Shown: piece by piece, positions 1-7,798 of the stretch
Layout: the number at the start of each line of letters is the position of its first letter
How positions within the stretch are numbered: position 1 is the stretch's first letter
NCBI RefSeq assembly: GCF_014645795.1
Contig: NZ_BMMK01000019.1
Location: forward strand, 1 to 64,000
From: Longimycelium tulufanense
Lineage (GTDB): Bacteria > Actinomycetota > Actinomycetes > Mycobacteriales > Pseudonocardiaceae
Length of the DNA: 64,000 nucleotides
Direction: 5' to 3'
Program-made: the position numbers and the translations under genes
Notes under the pieces: model-generated
The model's database searches: none
Told to the model about the DNA's origin: nothing
The model's input: the letters and a program-made list of their open reading frames with translations, nothing else

Positions 1-75
1 GTCGGTGAAGCCGAACCCCTCGACCGGCTTCCACACCGAGGGGTCGAACAGCTCCGAGACCTGGAACTCTGACAT
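1..75 (-). CDS. Partial CDS, N-terminus resembles MenB (dihydroxynaphthoyl-CoA synthase)
   Basis: Only the first 25 codons are in the window; the gene runs leftward off the edge. The start is the ATG read at 75-73. The N-terminus has the pattern F-D-P-x3-W-x2-V-x-G-F-x2-T-D, which I recall from the start of actinobacterial MenB, the crotonase-fold enzyme that makes 1,4-dihydroxy-2-naphthoyl-CoA in menaquinone synthesis. If this is right, the gene is chromosomal and prophage A ends at about position 76-100. The position would also fit a leftward right-arm gene of a Bxb1-type phage. With so few residues the identity is tentative. Confidence 0.5.
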   Translation of the reverse strand, partial: MSEFQVSELFDPSVWKPVEGFGFTD

Positions 76-180
76 TCCGGTAAGGGTACGTGAGTGACCT
101 CGGCCACAAAGGACGTTCGGGTGGCGCAGCGGCCCGTGTGCGTCACCCATTTACTTATGAGGGAGATTGAGAGGGAGCGG

Positions 181-202
181 AAGCGACCGATCAAGCGACC
201 GA
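181..202. repeat. Direct repeat AAGCGACCGA x2 beside the hairpin cluster
   Basis: The 10-base word AAGCGACCGA occurs at 181-190 and again at 193-202, separated by TC. It lies just before four tandem hairpins and less than 800 bases from the small terminase gene. Iterated sites of this kind can be binding sites for a small terminase or a regulator; that role is inference. Confidence 0.5.
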
Positions 203-213
203 ATCAGCTTTGC

Positions 214-376
214 CTGGCAGCGCTTCCAGGCGCTGCCAGAGACCAGGACCTACAGGTTTGGGAGCCGCCCCGAAGCGGCTCCCTGAACAACCACTTGTTA
301 TGTCTGTAGAGCCAGCTCTGGGAGGCTGGCTCATGAACTAACTAATGAGGGAGACCGGCCTTCAAGAGCCGGTCTC
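214..376. repeat. Cluster of four perfect hairpins at the left end of the phage late module
   Basis: Four perfect stem-loops lie in 163 bases with no real gene: 214-223/230-239 (10 bp, 6-base loop), 260-268/275-283 (9 bp, 6-base loop), 309-316/325-332 (8 bp, 8-base loop) and 351-359/368-376 (9 bp, 8-base loop). The last two are followed by short T-rich or A/T-rich stretches. They may be tandem terminators insulating the late operon, or a structured packaging region near the genome end (cos). The short ORF at 94-309 across this region looks non-coding. Confidence 0.75.
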
Positions 377-396
377 TTGTTATTAGGGGTGTCACC

Positions 397-699
397 GTGC
401 CGTGGGAGGGATCCCGACGGGCCGGTGAGCTTCCGGAGGACTGGTTGTGGAGACGGCAGCAGATCCTCCGGAGGGACCGGTACCGCTGCCAGCTTCGATG
501 GGACGGTTGCCTTGGTACGGCTACCGAGGTGGATCACGTCCGTCGAGGGAGCGACCACCGGCCGACGAACCTTCGGGCCGCGTGCCGAAGTTGCCATGCG
601 AAGAAGAGTTCGCGCGAGGGCAACGCGACGCAGGCACGGCTCCGCCAGCTCCGGTTTCGGCCCCGGGAGCAGCACCCGGGCCGACATGCTCAGCCTTAG
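397..699 (+). CDS. Phage HNH endonuclease
   Basis: The product has 100 residues. It shows the HNH core with two zinc-binding Cys pairs: an R-Y-R-C-Q start, then E-V-D-H-V with the catalytic His at about residue 48, N-L-R, and C-R-S-C-H with the last conserved His. Stand-alone HNH proteins of this size sit next to the terminase genes of many cos-type phages, where they are needed for terminase function. The GTG at 397 follows an AGGGG motif. It is the first gene of the rightward late module, just after the hairpin cluster. The C-terminus is Arg- and Gln-rich. Confidence 0.85.
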   Translation: MPWEGSRRAGELPEDWLWRRQQILRRDRYRCQLRWDGCLGTATEVDHVRRGSDHRPTNLRAACRSCHAKKSSREGNATQARLRQLRFRPREQHPGRHAQP

Positions 700-917
700 C
701 TGAGTGGTGGGAGCGGAGGAGCTTCGTCGTCAAGCTCACCTCGAATGATCTTGATGACGACGTAGCCGTGGCAATCGAGGCACGTGAACCACTGAAGTTG
801 GTTCACGTCGAGCACGTAGAGCAGGGCTTGCGCACCGCAGCGCATGCACCTGGCGTCATCGGTCCCTGGTTCCACGAGCCCGCTTGCTGGTTCACGCATG
901 AACGGCGCGCTCATCAT
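696..917 (-). CDS. Small zinc-ribbon-like protein, function unknown
   Basis: This is a 73-residue leftward ORF between two rightward packaging genes; its end overlaps the HNH gene by 4 bases. It has two Cys pairs, C-M-R-C near residue 24 and C-L-D-C-H near residue 46, separated by a hydrophobic and aromatic stretch, which suggests one small zinc ribbon. The C-terminus is acidic and proline-rich. The composition looks protein-like, unlike the overlapping rightward ORF. No family is recognised. Confidence 0.5.
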   Translation of the reverse strand: MMSAPFMREPASGLVEPGTDDARCMRCGAQALLYVLDVNQLQWFTCLDCHGYVVIKIIRGELDDEAPPLPPLS

Positions 918-963
918 GTCCGCACCGTAGAGGCACGGTGCTGAGGTTGAGAGGAGGGGTCAC

Positions 964-1383
964 GTGGGCACTCGTGGCCCCGTTCCCAAGCGAAGTGATC
1001 AGCGTGTGCGACGGAATAAGGAAGACGTTCCCGTCGATCGCGTGACCGCGATTGGACGTGTGGAACAGCCTCCGCTGGATCTTGACGACCCTCATCCCCT
1101 CGTTGTCGACTTTTACGACTCGCTTCGTGACAGCGCTCAGGCTCGCTATTACGAGCCGTCGGACTGGCAGTACGCGCGGCTGGTCCTGTGGACCGTCGAT
1201 CGCTACCTGAAGTCCCGGAGGCCGAGCGCGCAACTGTACGCGGCCATCACCAGCAGCCTGACTGACCTTCTCGTGTCGGAGGGGGCGCGGCGTCGCGTGC
1301 GGCTGGAGGTGGAGCGAGAGCAGGCGACGGGCGGGCAACTGGCGGACGTGGCGGCGTTGTTCCGCGAGCGTCTGGCCCAGTAA
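964..1383 (+). CDS. Phage terminase small subunit
   Basis: The product has 139 residues and begins M-G-x-R-G-P-V-P-K, a start typical of actinophage P27-family small terminases. The basic N-terminus is followed by a helical core and a final R-E-R-L segment. Small terminases bind the packaging site and recruit the large subunit. The GTG at 964 follows GAGGAGGGG. It lies between the HNH gene and, farther off, the large subunit at 3,881; the unusual gap holds accessory genes, an endolysin and a tRNA. Confidence 0.8.
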   Translation: MGTRGPVPKRSDQRVRRNKEDVPVDRVTAIGRVEQPPLDLDDPHPLVVDFYDSLRDSAQARYYEPSDWQYARLVLWTVDRYLKSRRPSAQLYAAITSSLTDLLVSEGARRRVRLEVEREQATGGQLADVAALFRERLAQ

Positions 1384-1458
1384 CCCGGGCTCGGCCTGGC
1401 TGGGTTGAGCGCGCTTCTGTGGCGCGGCTCCCCGGCCAGGCCGCTCTCAGCCGTTTGG

Positions 1459-2091
1459 TCAGGAGGACACGTCTGAAAGCATCTCTTGAAGGGTGTTGGA
1501 GGCTGGGCTGACATCGATCTGATGACCGTTAGCGACGACGGTGGGTACGAACACGGCCCCGTTGGGGTCAGCCCACTGTTCGCGGAGTTCCGCGAAGTTC
1601 GCCTCGATTGCGTCTCGGTAAGCGGTAGTGGCTACCTCGTGGGTGAAGTCGCCACCAGTAAGACTGACCTGGCTGGCGAGATGGGGCACGATCTCGGGGT
1701 TCATGGTCACGCGGGCCTGCCTGATCTCCGCGGGAGCGTGGTCGAGTAGCGCACGGCGAAACGTGACGAGCTGGCCCCGGAGGGCCGCCGAAACGAGCGC
1801 GGAAGCCGCCTGTAACGAGTACCCGGGTGGGTTGGATCGCGTGGCCATCATGTGAACCGGCTTGTAGTGCACGACCGCAGCGCCTGCGGCGCAGGCCCTG
1901 GTGAGGCGGTCGCGGTGTCGGCGGTCCCATGTTGCGCAGGCTGGGCAGAGGTAGTCCTCGTAGATGGTGATGCTCAAGGGTGCATCGGGGTTGCCGATAC
2001 GGAGAGCATCGGTGAGGGCGGTGTCGGACAGACGAGGCACAGGCTCCCCCTCGATGGGTGCGGGCCAACGCTGGCCAAGCTCAGCATGCAT
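1459..2091 (-). CDS. DsbA/thioredoxin-fold protein with C-P-A-C active site
   Basis: The product has 210 residues. After about 30 residues comes the thioredoxin-like strand I-T-I-Y-E-D-Y with the redox motif C-P-A-C near residue 51, then a helical insertion and a late V-F-V-P-T-V cis-Pro loop typical of DsbA-like oxidoreductases. No signal peptide or membrane anchor is seen downstream of the ATG at 2,091, although most actinobacterial relatives have one. The frame stays open upstream, so the start may be wrong or the gene 5'-truncated. It is transcribed against the late genes, right after a secreted Cys-containing protein that could be its substrate (inference). Confidence 0.8.
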   Translation of the reverse strand: MHAELGQRWPAPIEGEPVPRLSDTALTDALRIGNPDAPLSITIYEDYLCPACATWDRRHRDRLTRACAAGAAVVHYKPVHMMATRSNPPGYSLQAASALVSAALRGQLVTFRRALLDHAPAEIRQARVTMNPEIVPHLASQVSLTGGDFTHEVATTAYRDAIEANFAELREQWADPNGAVFVPTVVANGHQIDVSPASNTLQEMLSDVSS

Positions 2092-2128
2092 GGCTTGGCC
2101 AGCGTAGCCGACGACGAAGCGAGGCGGG

Positions 2129-2533
2129 CTAGTAGATTTCGACGAACGCCACGCTTACCGGCGGGTGGAAGTGCTTCACCTGCCACTTTTCAAAGAAGAC
2201 GCCGCCGCAATGGCCTTCGTTAACTACCCACAATGCTCCCTTATTGTTACCCGCGCTTAGGTAATTGATGTGGATACCCGCTAATCCCATGCTTCCAGCA
2301 TTGGCGAAGCAAAACTCATGACCCTTTGGGGTGCGAAGCTTGAGAAAGTCGTTGCGGTTGCCACAGAGTGGGGTATCGATGGGTAGTAGCCCCGCCTCGG
2401 CGCGGGCGGCAGTAGACGGGTTATCCACACCAAGGGTGCAGGCTGCCTGCGCTGGCAGTCCCGCGAAAAGCAATGCCGCAACGGTCGCCACGCCGACAAA
2501 GAGGGCGCGTAAGTGTGCCTTTAGCAATGACAC
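2129..2533 (-). CDS. Secreted beta/gamma-crystallin-like small protein
   Basis: The product has 134 residues from the GTG at 2,533, which follows GGAGAGAAGGGG; the longer ORF start at 2,773 has no support. A signal peptide is clear: basic start, hydrophobic core A-L-L-F-A-G-L and cleavage near P-A-Q-A. The mature part has N-D-F-L-K-L, C-F-A-N-A-G and a G-N-N-K-G repeat-like stretch. I recognise this pattern from actinobacterial beta/gamma-crystallin-fold secreted proteins, the group that includes killer-toxin-like proteins and the Streptomyces metalloproteinase inhibitor. Four Cys are present. Two relatives lie at 21,050 and 21,511. Confidence 0.75.
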   Translation of the reverse strand: MSLLKAHLRALFVGVATVAALLFAGLPAQAACTLGVDNPSTAARAEAGLLPIDTPLCGNRNDFLKLRTPKGHEFCFANAGSMGLAGIHINYLSAGNNKGALWVVNEGHCGGVFFEKWQVKHFHPPVSVAFVEIY

Positions 2534-2748
2534 GCGAGGGTTCCCCTTCTCTCCATCGTGTCGGTGACTTTCCGACACATGCAGGAGCTTGCACGAGAGG
2601 TCCGCTTTTGTTGCACCTGCGCGCGGGCGAACTTTGATCACTCCAAATGTGCTAGCCCGGGTGGTGTAACACCGAAGAGGCTGTAGTAGCCACGGCGTTG
2701 CTCCACGGGTATGACAAGTTTTCTGGAGTATGAAACGGTGGGGAATTC

Positions 2749-3708
2749 TTGGATTACGGCATTGACATCTCATCTTGGCAGGGCACGAGCATCAACTGGG
2801 GTGCGGTGCGGGACCACAACATCAGCTTTACTTCGGTGAAGGTCACCGAGGGGACTGGCTATGTGAACCCGTGCGCCGATGCTCAGGTGGCCGGTGCTCG
2901 GTCGGTGGGGATCGCGGTGGGCGGCTATCACTACGCGCATCCGGGTTCCGTCACTGTCCAGGTCGACCACTTCGTTGCCCAGCTCGACGCTCGAAGGCTG
3001 CTGGGCTCGGGGTCGCTGTGGCCGATGCTGGACATGGAGGAGAGCGGTTTCGGTGACCCGAACCCCTTCATCTCCGAGTTCATTCGGCTGTTCCGTGAGC
3101 GCACCGGGCGGCCGTTGTTGGTGTACGCCAACCTGAGCTGGTTCACCGCGCGGCTTCGGCCTGACGAGTGGGTAGGCGACAACGCCCTGTGGCTCGCGCT
3201 GTACAACGGCGATCCGGCGAACACCGAGGGCTATGCGCATCCGCGGCTGGCGCTGCATCAGCACACGTCCCAGGGCAACGTCAACGGTTTCCCGGGTTTT
3301 GTGGACCGCAACGTCACTGTGGGCGGCTGGTCGGTGGGTCAGCTGGTGCTGGACGGCACGGCCCCCACCCCGGTGCCGGAGCCTCCTCCGGCCCCGCGGC
3401 CGGTCGGCTGGGTGGATTACCGGGTGCAGCCCGGCGACACGTTGTCCGGGATCGCGGCAGCGCGACGAGCGAGTTGGCAAGAACTTCAGCGGGTCAACGG
3501 TATCCCGAACGCTGATCTGATCTATGCTGGCCAGGTCATCCGCGTGCCCGCGGGCGGCCAGGGTGGTGAGCGCTACCAGATCCGCCCGGGGGACACGCTG
3601 TGGGCGTTGGCGCAGCGCTGGGGAACCACGGTGGACGTGATTGCCTCGCGTAATGGAATCGCAAATCCTGACTTCATTCGGGCTGGCGACTGGTTGACCC
3701 GGCCCTGA
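2749..3708 (+). CDS. Endolysin: GH25 muramidase with two LysM domains
   Basis: The product has 319 residues. Residues 1-200 are a GH25 lysozyme domain with G-I-D-I-S-S-W at the start and the catalytic region M-L-D-M-E-E (Asp95, Glu97). A Pro-rich linker follows, then two LysM repeats (about 225-268 and 276-318), each with a P-G-D-T-L core, which bind peptidoglycan. It cleaves cell-wall glycan for phage release. The start is a TTG at 2,749; no in-frame ATG or GTG is near, and GGTGGGG precedes it. It is far from its holin (19,751) and homologous to the prophage B endolysin. Confidence 0.93.
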   Translation: MDYGIDISSWQGTSINWGAVRDHNISFTSVKVTEGTGYVNPCADAQVAGARSVGIAVGGYHYAHPGSVTVQVDHFVAQLDARRLLGSGSLWPMLDMEESGFGDPNPFISEFIRLFRERTGRPLLVYANLSWFTARLRPDEWVGDNALWLALYNGDPANTEGYAHPRLALHQHTSQGNVNGFPGFVDRNVTVGGWSVGQLVLDGTAPTPVPEPPPAPRPVGWVDYRVQPGDTLSGIAAARRASWQELQRVNGIPNADLIYAGQVIRVPAGGQGGERYQIRPGDTLWALAQRWGTTVDVIASRNGIANPDFIRAGDWLTRP

Positions 3709-3719
3709 TTCACACGTGA

Positions 3720-3739
3720 GACCCCGGTGTTCTGGGGTC
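3720..3739 (+). terminator. Hairpin after the endolysin gene
   Basis: GACCCC at 3,720-3,725 pairs with GGGGTC at 3,734-3,739 around an 8-base loop, followed by CCTTTGG. It begins 11 bases after the endolysin stop codon. It is a modest terminator candidate because the T-run is short. Confidence 0.4.
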
Positions 3740-3780
3740 CTTTGGCTGGGACCGCGCACAGAGTCTTGCGGGTCCCCTCA

Positions 3781-3852
3781 GCAGGCGTAGCTCAAGGCAG
3801 AGCGCCCCGACTCCAACTCGGGGAGGTGCAGGTTCGACTCCTGCCGCCTGCG
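3781..3852 (+). tRNA. tRNA-Trp (anticodon CCA)
   Basis: A cloverleaf is visible: acceptor GCAGGCG (3,781-3,787) with CGCCTGC (3,845-3,851), D stem GCTC/GAGC, anticodon stem CCCGA/TCGGG with loop CTCCAAC and anticodon CCA at 3,813-3,815, and T arm GCAGG-TTCGACT-CCTGC. The discriminator base is G, as usual for bacterial tRNA-Trp, and no 3' CCA is encoded. The D loop has only six bases and two bases separate the D and anticodon stems, so the D arm is slightly atypical. It lies between the endolysin and large terminase genes, in the same orientation. Confidence 0.85.
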
Positions 3853-3880
3853 CTGACGACATACGACATCGAGGAGCAGC

Positions 3881-5557
3881 GTGGATGAGTCCGGTCTGCT
3901 CCCCGTCCCGCCGCATGTCATCGGGCCGACGTGGCGCAAGCGGACTTCCGGTGAGTGGTATCTGCCGGAGTACACGCTCGCTGACGATGTCGTGAACTGG
4001 ATGTTCGCGTATCTCACTCAGCCATCGGGGCCGAGGGCGGGTGAGCCGTTCATTCCGACGTTTGAGCAGTTTCGGTTTCTAACCTGGTGGTATGCGGTTG
4101 ACGAGTCCGGACGGTTCCTGTATCGGAACGGCACTCTGCGCCGCCTGAAGGGCTGGGGCAAGGACCCGTTGCTGGCGGCGATGAGCCTTGCCGAGTTGTC
4201 CGGGCCGGTGGCCTTCTCCCACGTGGAGAAGGGCAAGGCGGTGGGGACGCCGCGGGCGTCGGCGTGGATTCAGGTTGCAGCAGTCTCGCAGGATCAGACG
4301 CGGAACACGTTCAGTCTCTTCCCGGCGATGGCCTCTAGGCGGCTCCGGGAGGAGTACGGCCTGGAGATCCACCGGACGCTGGTGTACTCCGAGGCTGGTG
4401 GCGTCATCGAGGCGGTGACGTCCTCCCCGTTGGCGTTGGAGGGAAAGCGGCCGACGTTCGTTGTTCTCAACGAAACGCAGTGGTGGCTGGAGTCCAACGC
4501 CGGCCATGAGATGGCCGGGGTCATCAGCGGAAACGTGGACAAAGCCGCGTACGGAGCCTGCCGTTCGCTGAGTATCTGTAACGCGCACCGGCCCGGCGAG
4601 GAGTCCGTGGCGGAGCGGGACTACGAGGCGTATCTGGCGATCCAGGCCGGCGAGGCCGTGGATAACGGGATGCTCTACGACAGCCTGGAGGCACCGGCGG
4701 ACACGCCGGTCTCCGAGCTGGCGGCGCTGGCGGAGGACCCCGAGGCGTATGCGGAGGCGCTGAACCGGCTACGCCGAGGTGTCGAGATCGCCCGGGGTGA
4801 CGCGGAATGGCTCGATGTCGACACCATCATCTCCTCCATCCTGGACATCCGGAATCCGGTCACCGAGTCCCGCAGGAAGTTCCTCAACCAGGTTAATGCG
4901 GTGGAGGACTCCTGGATCGCGCCCCGTGAATGGGATGCCTGTCGAGAGCTGTCGCTGCGCCCGTTGGAGAAGGGCGACAGGGTGACGTTGGGCTTCGACG
5001 GATCGAAGTCCAACGACTGGACGGCGCTGGTGGCCTGCCGGGTCGAGGACTCTGCCCTCTTTGTGCTGCGGGCGTGGAACCCGGAGCGGCACGGCGGCGA
5101 GGTGCCGCGAGAGGACGTGCACGCTGCGGTGGTGTCCGCGTTCGCCACCTATGACGTGGTGGCGATGCGGGCGGATGTCAAGGAGTTCGAGGCGTACGTG
5201 GATTTGTGGGGCGAGCGCTTTGGTCGCAAGCTCAAGCTGAAGTCGGATGCCAAGAACCCGGTGCGGTTCGATATGCGAGGCAGGAAGAAGGATTTCGCAC
5301 TGGCGGTTGAGGCGTTCTATGACGCCGTGGTTGAGCGCACCGTGGTTCATGACGGTAACCCGATCCTGCGCCGCCACATCGTGAACGCCGTGCGCCGCCC
5401 CACGAACTACGAGGACCTGTACACGATCGGTAAGGCCACGAAGGACAGCAAGCGCAAGATCGACGCTGCGGTGTGCGCCGTGTTGGCGTTCGGAGCGCGC
5501 CAGGAGTTCGTGACCTCCAAGAAGAACCGAGGCCGAGGGGTGGTGATCCTGAAGTGA
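3881..5557 (+). CDS. Phage terminase large subunit
   Basis: The product has 558 residues. The ATPase part shows a P-loop-like G-W-G-K-D at 91-95 and a Walker B strand F-V-V-L-N-E near residues 193-198. The RNase H-like nuclease part starts at L-G-F-D-G-S-K near residue 370, with the metal ligand Asp373, and has another acidic site in R-A-D-V-K-E. It packages DNA into proheads and cuts concatemers. The GTG at 3,881 follows GAGGAGC. The stop overlaps the portal start by 4 bases. Confidence 0.93.
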   Translation: MDESGLLPVPPHVIGPTWRKRTSGEWYLPEYTLADDVVNWMFAYLTQPSGPRAGEPFIPTFEQFRFLTWWYAVDESGRFLYRNGTLRRLKGWGKDPLLAAMSLAELSGPVAFSHVEKGKAVGTPRASAWIQVAAVSQDQTRNTFSLFPAMASRRLREEYGLEIHRTLVYSEAGGVIEAVTSSPLALEGKRPTFVVLNETQWWLESNAGHEMAGVISGNVDKAAYGACRSLSICNAHRPGEESVAERDYEAYLAIQAGEAVDNGMLYDSLEAPADTPVSELAALAEDPEAYAEALNRLRRGVEIARGDAEWLDVDTIISSILDIRNPVTESRRKFLNQVNAVEDSWIAPREWDACRELSLRPLEKGDRVTLGFDGSKSNDWTALVACRVEDSALFVLRAWNPERHGGEVPREDVHAAVVSAFATYDVVAMRADVKEFEAYVDLWGERFGRKLKLKSDAKNPVRFDMRGRKKDFALAVEAFYDAVVERTVVHDGNPILRRHIVNAVRRPTNYEDLYTIGKATKDSKRKIDAAVCAVLAFGARQEFVTSKKNRGRGVVILK

Positions 5558-6945
5558 CATCGGTCGGGGAGCACGTGGACCGGTTGTCCCACCTCATCAC
5601 CTCGGCGAAGCCGAAGCTGACTACGAACGAGCAGTATTACGAGGCGGAGCATCGGCTGAAGGCCCTCGGCGTCGCGACACCGCCGGAGATGCGGCACCTG
5701 GTGGCCGCCATCGGGTGGCCACGCATGTACGTGGATTCAGTGGAGGAGCGCTTAGACGTCGAGGGGTTCCGGCTGGCGGGCCGCTCGGATGGGGATGAAC
5801 GTCTGTGGTCCTGGTGGCAAGCGAACGGGCTCGATGAGGAGTCGGGTCTCGGGCACCTAGAAGCACTGATCCACGGACGGGCCTACGTCACGGTGGCGGC
5901 TCCGGACCCCGGTAGCGCCGAGGCCGACCAGGACGCCCCGGTAATCCGGGCCGAGTCGCCCCTGACCATGATCGCGGAGACCGATCCCCGGACACGGCAA
6001 ATCACCAGGGCGCTCCGCCTGTATCGATCGCCGGACGCACCCTCCGACGACGCAGCAACGCTGTACCTGCCTGACGAGACCCTGTTTCTCCAGCGTGACT
6101 CCCCTGCAGGCCGGTGGTCCATCGTGAACAGGGTCGCGCATCAACTGGGCGTCGTGCCGGTGGTGCCGCTGGTCAACCGTGCACGGCTGGCGGATCGCGC
6201 AGGGCAGAGTGAGATCACCCCCGAGATCCGGTCGGTGACAGACACGGCGGCACGGATCGCGATGGACATGCAGGCCGCCGCCGAGCTGATGGCCGTGCCA
6301 CAACGGCTCTTGTTCGGTGTCAGCCGGGACGAGTTCACGGCCGACCCGGACAACCCAGGTGCGGCCCTGGAGGCGTACTACGCGCGAATCATGGCGTTTG
6401 AGAACGAGGCGGGCAAGGCCCTCCAGTTCGCCGCCGCAGACCTCCGGAACTTCACAGAGGTCTTGGGCGAGTTAGCGAAGCAGGTCGCGTCCTACACCGG
6501 CTTGCCACCTCAGTACTTGTCGTTCTCGTCGGACAACCCCGCCTCGGCGGAGGCGATTCGCAGCAGCGAGGCCCGGCTGATCAAAAAGGCCGAACGCAAG
6601 GCCCGGTTGTTTGGGGGTTCCTGGGAGCAGGTGATGCGGCTGGGGATGCGCATCATGGGCGACTCGGTGCCCGAGGATGCGTATCGGCTGGAAACGGTAT
6701 GGCGTGATCCCGCGACACCGACCTACGCGAGCAAGGCGGACGCCGCATCCAAGCTGTACGCCAACGGGATGGGAATCATCCCGTTGGAGCGTGCCCGCAT
6801 CGACATGGGTTACACCTCCGAGGAGCGGCGGGAGATGCGCCGCTGGGACGCTCACACCCCCACGAGCCAGCTCGCCGCGCTCATGCAGCCCCGCTCACCT
6901 GGTGCGGGTGAGGACGGGGGCCAGGAAGGTGAGCACGCCGCGTGA
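5554..6945 (+). CDS. Portal protein (SPP1 gp6-like)
   Basis: The product has 463 residues from the GTG at 5,554, which overlaps the terminase stop (GTGA); the longer open frame from 5,473 lies inside terL. The N-terminus is helical. The middle shows the P-L-V-N-R-A-R segment, and the long helix region before residue 400 has S-S-D-N-P-A-S-A-E-A-I, a motif typical of actinophage portals. It forms the dodecameric DNA gate of the capsid. It is followed by the MuF-like gene with another 4-base overlap. Confidence 0.92.
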   Translation: MTSVGEHVDRLSHLITSAKPKLTTNEQYYEAEHRLKALGVATPPEMRHLVAAIGWPRMYVDSVEERLDVEGFRLAGRSDGDERLWSWWQANGLDEESGLGHLEALIHGRAYVTVAAPDPGSAEADQDAPVIRAESPLTMIAETDPRTRQITRALRLYRSPDAPSDDAATLYLPDETLFLQRDSPAGRWSIVNRVAHQLGVVPVVPLVNRARLADRAGQSEITPEIRSVTDTAARIAMDMQAAAELMAVPQRLLFGVSRDEFTADPDNPGAALEAYYARIMAFENEAGKALQFAAADLRNFTEVLGELAKQVASYTGLPPQYLSFSSDNPASAEAIRSSEARLIKKAERKARLFGGSWEQVMRLGMRIMGDSVPEDAYRLETVWRDPATPTYASKADAASKLYANGMGIIPLERARIDMGYTSEERREMRRWDAHTPTSQLAALMQPRSPGAGEDGGQEGEHAA

Positions 6946-7733
6946 CTGTGGAGGAGTACAGCGAGGCCCAGCGTGCCATCACGGCCGCGGTGGTGGCGCT
7001 CGTGCTGCGTGTGCTGGAGCCGTTTCGGCTGCCGCTGCTGACGGTGCGGGACTGGGGCGCGATCCTCGCGGCGCTCTACCCGACGGTGGAGCGGGCACGC
7101 CGCGACACCGCCGAGCTGGCCCGCCGGTTCTACGACGCGCAGCGAGCGCAGCACACCGACGCCGAGGCGCGCCACGACATGCTGCTCCCGAGGTACCGAC
7201 CGGAGTGGTTTGAGGAAGCCCTGCGCCCCGCACGGGACCGGCTGCGCCAGTCGAACTCCACAGACGGTGTTGTCGCGCAGCTCGCGATGCGGGTTGCCAA
7301 GGAGATCGAACAGGCGGGTCGGCGCACGGTCCTGCACGCGGTGGGCTGCGACCCACTCCGGCCGGGATGGGCACGAGTCGCCACCGGCCGGGAGACCTGT
7401 GCGTTCTGCCTGATGATGATCAGCCGCGGTCCGGTGTACTCGCGGGCCGAGTACGCGGGCCTGGATATCGAGGACTCCACGGCGATTCAGTTGTGGCGCC
7501 GCCAGGACCTCACCGCGATCGATGAGCTGATGAACCGCTGGCATCCCGGCTGCGACTGTAAGGCCGTCCCTGTGTTCTCGCGCCAGAACTGGTCGGGCCG
7601 GGACGCCTACCTCGCGGCCGAACGACTGTGGGCGCGAGTCACGAAGGGCTATTCCGGAAAGGACGCGCTGAACGCTCTGCGTCGAGCCCTGGACGCGGGC
7701 GAGATCGATCCCGCCGACTTCGCTGCCGCATAG
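6942..7733 (+). CDS. MuF-like minor capsid protein
   Basis: The product has 263 residues. After a helical N-terminal half it has the C-A-F-C-L-M-M-I-S-R-G-P-V-Y motif near residue 153 and H-P-G-C-D-C near residue 200. This cysteine/histidine pattern is shared by actinophage MuF-type capsid proteins located just downstream of the portal. These proteins enter the prohead and are sometimes annotated as capsid maturation proteins. The GTG at 6,942 overlaps the portal stop. Confidence 0.85.
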   Translation: MTVEEYSEAQRAITAAVVALVLRVLEPFRLPLLTVRDWGAILAALYPTVERARRDTAELARRFYDAQRAQHTDAEARHDMLLPRYRPEWFEEALRPARDRLRQSNSTDGVVAQLAMRVAKEIEQAGRRTVLHAVGCDPLRPGWARVATGRETCAFCLMMISRGPVYSRAEYAGLDIEDSTAIQLWRRQDLTAIDELMNRWHPGCDCKAVPVFSRQNWSGRDAYLAAERLWARVTKGYSGKDALNALRRALDAGEIDPADFAAA

Positions 7734-7798
7734 ACCACCAATCTGAACGTCTTCAGAGCGCCCCAGGTGGGCGCTTGTTTTGTGCCCAGGGGGCTGTT

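Noticed and set aside
94-309. A 71-residue ORF over the hairpin cluster
   Set aside because: It spans perfect stem-loops, has no domain and no convincing ribosome site.
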